64,000 nucleotides of DNA from Lachnospiraceae bacterium (GTDB lineage Bacteria > Bacillota > Clostridia > Lachnospirales > Lachnospiraceae): the NCBI GenBank assembly GCA_017432565.1, contig JAFRIW010000006.1:1-64000 (forward strand). The letters run 5' to 3'. How positions within the stretch are numbered: position 1 is the first letter of the stretch; the number at the start of each line of letters is the position of its first letter. The position numbers and the translations under genes are program-made. Under the pieces are notes generated by a model. It made no database searches and was not told the DNA's origin. It saw only the letters and a program-made list of their open reading frames with translations. Positions 16,767 to 25,800 of the stretch are shown in pieces.

Positions 16767-17201
16767 ATGACTAAGGACACCAACTGCGCATACTGCATGG
16801 AAGGCGAACTGGTTGCAAAATTCGCCTATCCGATCTGCCAGATGAAGACCGGTTTTCTCTATGTCTTTAAGGAACAGAGCAAGCCGGGCCGGCTGGTCTT
16901 CGCCTACAAGGATCATGTGAGCGAAATCGTGGATCTGACCGATGAAGAGCGCAACGCTTTCTTCGCAGACGTCACGGCGGCAGCACGCGCCATTCACAAG
17001 GCTTATCACCCCGACAAGGTTAACTACGGCGCCTACGGCGACACCGGGGGACACCTGCACTTCCATCTCGTTCCGAAGTATAAGGACGGCGAGGAATGGG
17101 GCGGCACCTTCACCATGAACAGCTGGAAGACCATGCTGACAGACGCGGAATATGAAGAGATCGCAGAAAAGATCCGCGCTAACCTGGAGATTCCCCAGTG
17201 A
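16767..17201 (+). CDS. HIT-family nucleotide-binding protein
   Basis: A 144-residue histidine-triad protein. The triad GGHLHFHLVPKY is near residue 97, with CAYCMEG at the N terminus resembling a zinc-binding variant. HIT proteins hydrolyse or transfer nucleotidyl groups; the cellular substrate is unknown. The start at 16767 (MTKDTNCAYC) follows CAGGAGGG; upstream in-frame starts would begin inside the promoter. The stop overlaps the start of the following esterase. It is divergent from the uronate operon and shares its operators, so co-regulation is likely. Confidence 0.88.
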   Translation: MTKDTNCAYCMEGELVAKFAYPICQMKTGFLYVFKEQSKPGRLVFAYKDHVSEIVDLTDEERNAFFADVTAAARAIHKAYHPDKVNYGAYGDTGGHLHFHLVPKYKDGEEWGGTFTMNSWKTMLTDAEYEEIAEKIRANLEIPQ

Positions 17202-18064
17202 TCCGCACCATCCCGGCAGACAGGACCTGGCCTAACATCGCGCTGATCTCCGACATCACTTATAAGAATGAAGACAGCTGGTATGGGGAGACGCAGCGGC
17301 CTTTGAAGCTCTCTGTCCTGATGCCCAAACATCGGGAAGAATGCAAGCCGATGCCTCTGCTTTTATGGCTGTGCGGCGGCAACTTCCAGGTCGTCGATCA
17401 TAACATCTGGATCCCGGAAATGGTAGATTATGCCCGCCGTGGCTTCATCGTCGCAAGTGCGGAATACCGGACCGTCAACGATGTGCCCTACCCGGCTCCC
17501 CTCGTCGACGTCAAGGCCGCCATCCGCTATCTGCGCGCCCACAAGGAGCGCTATTGCATCGATGACCGGTACATCTTCGTCATGGGCGAATCCGCCGGCG
17601 CGGCGCTCGCCTGCTATGCCGGCATTCTGAAAGATCCGGCGCTGGATCAGGGCGATTTTCTCGAGGTCTCCAGCGCGGTCAGCGGCGTCATCGACCTCTA
17701 CGGACCCGTTGATTTCCGGCTCGATTTCGAGAACGTGCGGGAGCACCCGGCCAAGCACGGTGCCTACCTGCAGCGCACCATGGCCTTTCCGAATGAGGAC
17801 GGTTCCCCTTCGGAAGCCGATCCGCTGGCCCTTTCTCATATCACGCCGGATACGCCGCCGTTCCTGATTCTTCACGGAACCGGCGATGAAAAAGTGCCGC
17901 TGAAGCAGAGCGATGATCTCTACGCCACGCTCACTGAAAAAGGCGTCCCCGCGGACTACATCCGCATCGAGGGCGCCATTCACGGGGAGGATTCTTTCTA
18001 TCAGCCCCGTATTGTAGATCTGGTTGTGGAATTTATGAATAGGATTGTAAATGATCTTGAATAA
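17198..18064 (+). CDS. Alpha/beta hydrolase (carbohydrate esterase-like)
   Basis: A 288-residue cytoplasmic esterase of the alpha/beta-hydrolase fold. The nucleophile Ser132 is in GESAGAA. The oxyanion region is WLCGGNF (the HGGG motif reads LCGG). The acid Asp lies in HGTGDEKVP and the His in GAIHGED. It looks like acetyl- or feruloyl-esterases found with xylan genes. The start codon is GTG, overlapping the HIT stop (GTGA), so translation is coupled. The 3' end overlaps the convergent YcxB-like gene by 32 bases. Confidence 0.85.
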   Translation: MIRTIPADRTWPNIALISDITYKNEDSWYGETQRPLKLSVLMPKHREECKPMPLLLWLCGGNFQVVDHNIWIPEMVDYARRGFIVASAEYRTVNDVPYPAPLVDVKAAIRYLRAHKERYCIDDRYIFVMGESAGAALACYAGILKDPALDQGDFLEVSSAVSGVIDLYGPVDFRLDFENVREHPAKHGAYLQRTMAFPNEDGSPSEADPLALSHITPDTPPFLILHGTGDEKVPLKQSDDLYATLTEKGVPADYIRIEGAIHGEDSFYQPRIVDLVVEFMNRIVNDLE

Positions 18065-18551
18065 ACCGGACCAGCTCCGCCGGGTCTCCCGGGACCGCGC
18101 GGTCCGGAATCAGATAAGCGTGAATTCCATCCGGTGAAACCACCGTCAGCTTCAGCCGCCGCACAGGCGGCTGAAATTGTTTCCAGGTAAGGTCCTGCAC
18201 ATGGGACTTCACCCGGATGTGCATCCCCTTCTCTGTAAAGATCAGCGTCGTCTCCGGCTCAATCGCTGCGGCCTGCTTTACACCCCGCAGATAAAAAGCC
18301 AGCGGCTGGATCACCGGAAACACCAGCAGCGCGAAGATCATCAGAATCTTTCCCAGCAGGTTTGTGTGGTTGAACCGGGCAAAAATCAGCGCGGCTGCCG
18401 ACACCGTGAAAATCACATTCACAATCCCCGTCCACTGGCTGTACGCATTGCCCAGATAAAACCGGAAGAAATCCCCCGGTGTGTTCCGGTAGGTGATCTC
18501 CCACTGCGCTTCCTTCAGATTTTGCCTCTTCGGATCATGCCCCATCCGCAC
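18033..18551 (-). CDS. YcxB-like membrane protein
   Basis: A 172-residue protein with two hydrophobic segments (around residues 42-60 and 66-88) and a C-terminal soluble part. The ITYRNTPGDFFRFYLGN opening and the FTEKGMHIRV...LTWKQF segment are typical of the YcxB-like domain. Function unknown. It starts directly after the KdgF-like stop codon and is the last gene of the glycan operon. Confidence 0.65.
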   Translation of the reverse strand: MRMGHDPKRQNLKEAQWEITYRNTPGDFFRFYLGNAYSQWTGIVNVIFTVSAAALIFARFNHTNLLGKILMIFALLVFPVIQPLAFYLRGVKQAAAIEPETTLIFTEKGMHIRVKSHVQDLTWKQFQPPVRRLKLTVVSPDGIHAYLIPDRAVPGDPAELVRFIQDHLQSYS

Positions 18552-18890
18552 TCAGTCCTCCACGAAGTCTTCCCGGTACGGCGCAAACACATCGATCAGC
18601 ACGCCCGGCTCCAGACACACGCATCCGTGCTCCACGCCGTCGGTCTTGAGCAGCGTGTCGCCCGTTCGCACCACGTGCTTCTCGCCGTCGATGCAGAACT
18701 CAAAGGCGCCGCTCACAATATAGGTGATCTGCGTGTGCGGATGCGAATGCAGCGCGCCCACCGCGTCCTTTTCAAAGGTGTTCTCGACGACCATCACGTC
18801 GTCCGAGTACGCCAGCACCCGGCGCGTCACGCCGCCGCCCATGTCCTGCGGCACGATATCCTTGTAATAAACCCAGCGGTCTCCCTTCAT
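18552..18890 (-). CDS. kdgF: Cupin protein, KdgF-like
   Basis: A 112-residue single-domain cupin. His48, His50, Gln54 and His88 (LHSHPHTQITY and GVEHG) match the metal ligands of KdgF. KdgF linearises 4,5-unsaturated uronates to 5-keto-4-deoxyuronate, the step that follows PL22-type lyases. The start at 18890 is chosen because its ATGA overlaps the stop of the 31-residue ORF and GGAGG precedes it; an ATG five codons upstream gives a MEEEE extension. Its presence links this operon to the uronate operon at 9.4-16.4 kb. The KdgF name rests on motif match only. Confidence 0.75.
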   Translation of the reverse strand: MKGDRWVYYKDIVPQDMGGGVTRRVLAYSDDVMVVENTFEKDAVGALHSHPHTQITYIVSGAFEFCIDGEKHVVRTGDTLLKTDGVEHGCVCLEPGVLIDVFAPYREDFVED

Positions 18891-18982
18891 TTCTTCTTCC
18901 TCCATTCTCTGTATTTCTTTCCGATCAGCACGCCGACCAGCAGCGCCAGAATGCAGACCAGTACATCAAACAGCTTCGGCAT
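18887..18982 (-). CDS. 31-residue single-pass membrane peptide
   Basis: A very short ORF: MPKLFDVLVCILALLVGV, then LIGKKYREWRKKK. One hydrophobic segment of about 15 residues is followed by a strongly basic tail, as in small membrane proteins that dock on larger partners. AAGGAG lies 8 bases before the ATG, and its TGA overlaps the kdgF start (ATGA), strong signs of real translation. It sits 40 bp after the GH2 stop in the same operon. Function unknown. Confidence 0.65.
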   Translation of the reverse strand: MPKLFDVLVCILALLVGVLIGKKYREWRKKK

Positions 18983-19022
18983 TTCACAGACTCCTTCTTG
19001 CGATGCAGCTTCCTGTTAACGC

Positions 19023-22000
19023 TCATTCCGGATCGGATCTGACAGGATCTTTCTCGAATGCAAACGCCCGGAAATCGAACACGTTGCCCGGAAGAAACAA
19101 AAACGCAATTCTTGTCACGCCCGCGGGCGCCGGAACGGTAAAGCTTCTCCGGGTCCAGTCATCCGCCTTGGCAAAATCCAGCACGGCTCTGGTTTCTTCC
19201 CCGCCGGAGAACATGCACAGCAAAATCTCGCTGACATCCTGCGGCGTTCTTCCCTCCAGGCTGATCCGGACCGTCTCGTCACGCCGCACCGCATCCAGCT
19301 TCATGTCCTCGAATTCCAGCGTCACGTTGTTGCCGATGCCGGTCAGATCCATTCCGGACCTCACATAAGAATCTCCGTAGACCCGGTCGGCCTCGCCGGC
19401 CCGGATGCTGCGCAGCACCCGCTCCTGCTTCTGAAAGGAAAAACCTTTGATATGCATCTTCTGATGCACGCGGAAGCTGATCGTCATCCGCCCCCGCAGC
19501 CGCTCCTTCAGCTGCCAGGTTTCTTCCTGGTAGACATTATATAAACTCTTTTTCTGATAAACAACGCAGTCTAATAGACGGTTTTCCGTTTCCTGCGGCT
19601 GTCCCTGCCAGATCTCAATCGGATATTCTTCATCGGTCAGCGTAAAGACCGGCATCGTGATCCGGTCCGAACCGCCGGGGCCGAAATCAAGATTCTCATA
19701 AGTCACGACCGTGACGCCGTCCCGCGCCGTGGCGATTCCCCGCTCATTGCCCGGGCTGATCTCCCCCTCGCAGCTGCTGTACTGGCCGGCCCAGATGAAA
19801 TCGTAAGGGTCCAGCTGAACCTTGCCGACGCCCTCAATCCGATATTCCAGCTCGGACAAAATCCGGATCTGCCCGGTGCCGCTCCTGGACGCAGCGCGAA
19901 GGCGGAAGGTCCCATCTCCCAGTGCAGTCAGCCGGGCACCGGTGCCTGCACCTGTTCCTGCTGCCGGCTCCACACGTACCAGTGCCGACGGCACGCCGCC
20001 ATCATCCACTGCGCTGAAAATCACATCCTGATCATCCGCATTCGCCGGCAGAACCTCAGCGCAGGCGTACGCTGCCTTGTTCTCCGGTGTCAGCACGCGC
20101 AGCTTTGCTTCCCCTGCATAAAGCCGCACTGCCCGCACCGGGATCTCATCCTTCTTTCCGTTTAAGATCTCCCGCGCCTGGTTGGGCTGTGCCCAGAACC
20201 GCCGCTCCCCGGGATAGACCCGAACATCCTCAGGCCGCACAGGATGCAGACCCGATGCGGCGTTCTGGGCAAAATTTCTTTCCGCATCAGAGAACAGTTC
20301 CTCCGCCTGACATGCATGACAGATCAGCACGGCCTCCTTCAGACCCTTGGACCGGGCCGTGATCACAATCTCTCCCGGCTCCTGCGCTGGGGCAATGATC
20401 GCCAGCAGCTTGCCGGAAAACAGGCGCTTGCTGGTCCCCTTCAGGCTGTCATAGTCCGTGCTGTCGCCATTATCCAAACCGGTCAAAAGCCCGCAGCCAT
20501 CGACAGAAACGTCAATCCGGGCAGCCGCATTCTCCACCGGGTTCCCCTCAGCGTCCACGGCCGTCACCGTCACATAAATCAGCTCGCCGCTGCCACAGAT
20601 CACCGTGGTCTGCTCCGCGGAGAGCTTTAAGACTGCCGCCTCACCGAACGAGCTCTTTACTTCCTGTGCGATGCAATTTCCATTTTCATCATAGCCCTTT
20701 GCCAGCAGGATGCCCGGCTCGTAGACAACCTGATAATCCGCCATGATCCGGCTGCCGCTTCCCGGCGCGTGCGTCAGATTTTGCCTCCCCAGGCTCTTCC
20801 CGTTCAGAAACAGCTCGACCGCGGCTGCGTTGCTCGCGACGCGCACATCCACCTGCTGCCCGGGATTGTGATCCCAGTATGGGAAAATATGAATCATGGG
20901 ATGCGTCTTCGGATCCGTCCAGGCCGACTGCCAGACATAATAGGAATCTTTAGGAAATCCCGCCGTGTCCGCCTGACCGAAAAACGAATTCTTCGAATGA
21001 TAGGGTGTCGGCTCGCCGAGATAATCGATGCCGCTCCACAGGAACTGCCCCATGGAATACGGCAGATCCCGGTCGATCACGACACATTTCTCCAGGCTCT
21101 GCGCGCCCCAGCTGGTGGGACTGTTGCCCAGCGCCGAGCACTGCCCGTCCTCATCGCTGAGCCGCTTTGCAGCCAGCGGAAAATGATAGATGCCCCGGCT
21201 CTGTACAATCGAAGAGGTCTCGCTGCCGTAAATCACCCAGTCCGGGTGCGCGGCGTGATGTGCCTCGTAATATTTTTCACCGTAATTGTAGCCGGCAATT
21301 TTCAGAATATCCGCGCAGTGCTGCGCATTCTCCCACGGCATCCAGTTGGAGCCGATCGTGACCCGGCCGTTGCCGCGCGGGTCCCACTGCTCCACCAGCG
21401 CCTTCAGCTCCGCCGTCAGCGCCGCGCCCCGCTCCCGGTCCGCATGGGTGTCGTAAATCTCGTTCCCGATGCTCCACATCAGAATGCTCGGGTGATTCCG
21501 GTCCCGCCGGATCCAGCTCTCCACATCCTTCTCATGCCACTCCCGGAAAAACCGCGCATAGTCATAGGGCGTCTTGGGCCGCTCCCACATGTCGAACCCT
21601 TCCGAGATGACATAGAATCCCATCTCGTCCGTCAGGTCCATCATTTCGCGGGCCGGCATCGCGTGGGCGCAGCGGATCGCATTGACACCCATTTCCTTCA
21701 TGATCCGCAGCTGCCGCCGGCAGGCGCACAGATTGAAAGCGCCGCCGAGCGCCCCCTGGTCAAAATGCATGCAGACGCCGCGGAGCTTTTCATACCGGCC
21801 ATTGACAAACAGGCCTTCCTGCGGCCGCATCTCGATTGTCCGGAAGCCGATCCGCTGAGAAAACAGTGCTCTGCCGACGGATGTGTCTGCCTCCTGCGTT
21901 GTTGACCCATCCGGTTTATTTGCTGTAACTGTGCCTTTCAGCAGATACAAGGCAGGATGTGATGCGCTCCACTCCCGCACATTCCGGCAGAGGTACGTCA

Positions 22001-22754
22001 GCCTGAAATGCTGCACGGCAGATGCGTCACCGGCACCCTCTTCGATCCTGTTTTCACAGGAGAGCAGTTCCATCTGCGCCGGATCCAAGGCAGGATCCCG
22101 GCCTGTTTCCCTCCTGATTTCCGACAGGGCAAAATCCGGCCGCACCGCGGCGCCGCCTGTCTTCAGATCCGCATCGATATACAGAAAATAATCCGTCCTG
22201 CCGCTCTCTCCGGCAGTGTCGGCAGAAGTCCGTGCGGCCGGGTCACATTTTGCCGAAGAAACATAAACGCCGTTTTCTGTAAAATCCACCGGCTCCGGAA
22301 AACGGATCCACACGTTCCGGATGATGCCGGCGCCGCTGTACCAGCGGCTGTTCGGCGCGCGGTAACGCACCCGGACCAGAATCCGGTTCACGCCCTCCTT
22401 GAGAAAATCCGTCAGACTGATCGAAAAGGACGTGTAACCGTAGGGGTTGCGGCCCGCCTCGCAGCCATTGACATAGACGGTGCTGTCCATGTAGATGCCG
22501 TCAAAGATGAGCTCAGCCTCCCGTCCGCTCCTGCAGGGCACAAATTCCTTCAGGTACCAGCCGTCTCCGTCCCGGTACAGATTCATGCTGTCGGCGATCA
22601 GCCAGTCGTGCGGAACCGGAACGGGTGCGAACTTTCCCTGCGCATATGCGTCCAGCGCATCCTGAAGCTGCGTGTCACCGGCCTGTGCATCTTCCTTCTG
22701 TGTGTCGCCCGTCAGCAGGCAGAATTTCCAGTTGTCATTGAAGAGATATTTCAT
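19023..22754 (-). CDS. Glycoside hydrolase family 2 (beta-galactosidase-type)
   Basis: A 1243-residue enzyme. Order: N-terminal jelly-roll sugar-binding domain (about 1-160, with VPHDWLIADS), a beta-sandwich (about 160-315), the TIM barrel (about 320-620), then beta-sandwich and carbohydrate-binding-like regions to the end. The acid/base is Glu432 in SIGNEIYD and the nucleophile Glu512 in YGSETSS. No signal peptide, so it acts on imported oligomers. Longer than most GH2 proteins because of the C-terminal additions. Activity could be on beta-galactosides, beta-glucuronides or other beta-linked sugars. The gene follows the SASA-GH67 fusion by 51 bp. Confidence 0.9.
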   Translation of the reverse strand: MKYLFNDNWKFCLLTGDTQKEDAQAGDTQLQDALDAYAQGKFAPVPVPHDWLIADSMNLYRDGDGWYLKEFVPCRSGREAELIFDGIYMDSTVYVNGCEAGRNPYGYTSFSISLTDFLKEGVNRILVRVRYRAPNSRWYSGAGIIRNVWIRFPEPVDFTENGVYVSSAKCDPAARTSADTAGESGRTDYFLYIDADLKTGGAAVRPDFALSEIRRETGRDPALDPAQMELLSCENRIEEGAGDASAVQHFRLTYLCRNVREWSASHPALYLLKGTVTANKPDGSTTQEADTSVGRALFSQRIGFRTIEMRPQEGLFVNGRYEKLRGVCMHFDQGALGGAFNLCACRRQLRIMKEMGVNAIRCAHAMPAREMMDLTDEMGFYVISEGFDMWERPKTPYDYARFFREWHEKDVESWIRRDRNHPSILMWSIGNEIYDTHADRERGAALTAELKALVEQWDPRGNGRVTIGSNWMPWENAQHCADILKIAGYNYGEKYYEAHHAAHPDWVIYGSETSSIVQSRGIYHFPLAAKRLSDEDGQCSALGNSPTSWGAQSLEKCVVIDRDLPYSMGQFLWSGIDYLGEPTPYHSKNSFFGQADTAGFPKDSYYVWQSAWTDPKTHPMIHIFPYWDHNPGQQVDVRVASNAAAVELFLNGKSLGRQNLTHAPGSGSRIMADYQVVYEPGILLAKGYDENGNCIAQEVKSSFGEAAVLKLSAEQTTVICGSGELIYVTVTAVDAEGNPVENAAARIDVSVDGCGLLTGLDNGDSTDYDSLKGTSKRLFSGKLLAIIAPAQEPGEIVITARSKGLKEAVLICHACQAEELFSDAERNFAQNAASGLHPVRPEDVRVYPGERRFWAQPNQAREILNGKKDEIPVRAVRLYAGEAKLRVLTPENKAAYACAEVLPANADDQDVIFSAVDDGGVPSALVRVEPAAGTGAGTGARLTALGDGTFRLRAASRSGTGQIRILSELEYRIEGVGKVQLDPYDFIWAGQYSSCEGEISPGNERGIATARDGVTVVTYENLDFGPGGSDRITMPVFTLTDEEYPIEIWQGQPQETENRLLDCVVYQKKSLYNVYQEETWQLKERLRGRMTISFRVHQKMHIKGFSFQKQERVLRSIRAGEADRVYGDSYVRSGMDLTGIGNNVTLEFEDMKLDAVRRDETVRISLEGRTPQDVSEILLCMFSGGEETRAVLDFAKADDWTRRSFTVPAPAGVTRIAFLFLPGNVFDFRAFAFEKDPVRSDPE

Positions 22755-22805
22755 CTTGTCACTCTGCTTGTTGCACTCACATCATGATCTCAACGCATCC
22801 TGATC

Positions 22806-25800
22806 TCACATCATCGGCCGTCCATGCTCATCCGGGACACCGCTCATCCGGAAGAAGAAGCTGTTGACCTGATCGCACCACTCGCGCGCGTTTCTGACCT
22901 GCCGCTGCATGCGCTCATGCATCCGCGCATAGGCGTCCGCGGGAAGCTCCTTTTCCATCTCCTCCAGCATGCCGAGCATCAGTCCGGCCTCCTGCAGGCC
23001 TTCAAAATGCGTGTCGTAGATGTGCTGGAGAATGGTTTTGCCGCTCCTGAGCTTCCAGCTGTAAGGCATGTGGTGGAAAAACAGCAGCAGTTCCTCCGGA
23101 CACGTGGCCGGATCATTGTACATGGATGCGTTTGGCTCATTGTACTGCTGTGCGTAGCCCGTTCCCTTATCTGTCCGGTCGACGCCGATGCCGAGGTGAT
23201 CCGCGCGGAGATAAGTCCCCCAGCGGTCGTACTCGTAGCCGATTATCGAAGGACCGTAATGTGTGGCCGGTGTCACCATCCAGCCGATGCCCAGCGGTGA
23301 AGTGTACTTCTCATAGGTTTCCCTGGAGCGCAGCAGCATCTGCAGAAGGCGCTGCGCGTGTCCCGCGGACAGGCTGAAGGTCAGGCCGATCCACTCCGCC
23401 GCGATTTCCTCCGGCGTGATCTGCTCTTCAAAAGCCAGGCGGCCGAAGCCGTACCAGTTGGCCGCCGCCAGGTCATGGCCGGTCCAGCAGGCATCATTGC
23501 CCGTGTTGCTGACCGCCGTGATGCCGCACATGCGGGACGCCCGGTTCCCGAAGGTCCGGCCGCTCACGATATCCGCCACCGTGTCTCCCGCGCCGGCATT
23601 CTCCGCAGGCACGCAGTAAGTCCGGAAGGACAGAATTTCCTTAAACATCGGAATCAGATAGCACAGATCAATCTGATGGCCCGTGTACTCCTGTGCAATC
23701 TGTACTTCCAGCATCTGATTTGTCTTTTTCAGCCCGCCGAAGAGCGGTGAGACAGGCTCACGGATCTGGAAATCCATGGGGCCGTTCTTAATCTGAAGAA
23801 TAACATTTTCATGGAAGCCGCCGTCGAGTCCGATAAAGTTGTCATACCCTGCCCGCGCGCGGTCCGTCTTCTCATCGCGCCAGTCCTGTGTGCAGTTGTA
23901 GACAAAGCAGCGCCACAGAATGCGGCCGCCGAAGGGCCGGATCAGATCCGCCAGCATATTGGCGCCGTCCGCCTGCGTCCGTCCGTAGGCATAAGGTCCC
24001 GGCTGTCCCTCCGAGTCGGCTTTGACCAAAAAACCGCCCAGGTTCGGCAGATGCCGGTACACGTTGGCGATACAGCCGGCCCACCAGTTCCGGACCGACT
24101 CGTCCAGCGGATCCGCCAGGGACAGTCCGCCCAGCACCATCGGCGCGGCGAAGCTGACCGACAGGTAGAGCCTGATGCCCCAGCCTTCCAGAATTTCAGC
24201 GAGCTCGCGAAGCGCATCAAAATGCCGGTCCGTGATCAGCCTTGCCGCCTCTCTCGACACATTGACGTTATTGATGACCACCGCGTTGATTCCGACACTG
24301 GCACACAGCCGCGCGTAGGCCGCCGTGCGCTCGTTGACGATCACTTCTCCCTCCTCAAAGAAGAAGGAATTTCCCGAATAGCCCCGCTCGATGGTTCCGT
24401 TCATGTTGTCCCAGTGATTCAGCATCCGGAGCGGAAATGCCGGCTCGTGCAGACGGCACAGCTTCTCCGTCGGAAGTGCCAGACGCACCGTCCTCAGCAG
24501 ATCGAAAACACCGTACAGCAGACCGTTCTCATCCGCGGCGGCCAGCTCGAGCACACGGCCGGCCGGCTGATTCTCAATCAGTTCAAACCGGTAACTCTCG
24601 GTCGGCAGGCTCTCGTCCCGCCGGATCCGCAGGCCGCAGTGCGTCTGCGTCTCTGCGCAGCTCTCCGGTGCCCGGCGTGTTCCGGTTCCTTTTTCCAGTT
24701 CTTTCAGTGCGTTCCGGACCACCGCATTCTGCCCGGAGAAGCCCTCAAGAGAATAATCGGTAAACACCTCCGGACAGGAGGACTCATCCCTGAGCCAGAG
24801 CGGCTCCCAGTGCGGCTGTTTAACCTCTTCGACAAACGGGCCCATCGGCAGTCCCGAATCATTTGCGATCAGCTGACCCTGGTTGGTATTCGCATAACAC
24901 CAGCGGACCCGGGCCGCCGGAGCGGATCCGGCACTGCAGATCAGCTCGATCTCCTTCTTTTCGGGAAGGAGACGGACGCTGCGGATCACTTTGTGCACAC
25001 CGTTTTCATCCAGCACCTCAAAATCACGAATGCCCGGCTTCTTTCCATAGAACAGTTCACCTGAACCCGTTTCCTGTCCGTTCATGCAGCGCACATCCGG
25101 GCGCGCCGGCTCTTCCATAACCTGCAGTCCGTCCGCGTGGCTTAATCGGATCCGGATTTTTTCGGCACCGCGTGAAGTCTGCGCAGTGATTTCCACCGGT
25201 TCCGGTCCCGCATATTCCACCGGCACGCCGCAGCATTTTGCCAGAGCAAGCCTGGCCAGGCGTTCACCGATCTCCTGCTTGGCGTGCGGATGCAGATCAT
25301 TGTCTTCACCCAGGTCAAAGGCGACGGCCATGCCCGTCCCCGGGATCGACAGGCAGCTGCGCTGCTTCTCCCGGAATCCGTACCAGGGGTCGTTTTCAAG
25401 ATCAATGACAAAACGCGGCAGCTGCACGAAGAAATACGGCAGCTCCGGGTTCTTCCACATTTTGCGGTACCCTTCTGCCTGACGTCTGGTCAGGTCAGCG
25501 TAATCCTGCGGCTCATGGGTGTTGGATTCGCCCTGATACCAGAGCACGCCCTCGACCGGATAATCGTGGCAGGGCGCTGTCATCGCATTGTAAAGGCCTG
25601 TGGGCTTCCAGTTGACAAAATCCGTCTCCGGGCAGGGCTGCATCCGGGCTCCGGTCCGGTACGTCCATTCGCCGTCGAGCCGGATCCTCGCCGGATCCTC
25701 TGCCGGCTGTACGCAGTCCGCCGCGAAAAGACAGTAGTGCTTGTCCGGCGTGAAGCGCCCCATACCGTTGTCGACCACGACACGGACGACAACGCGGTTC

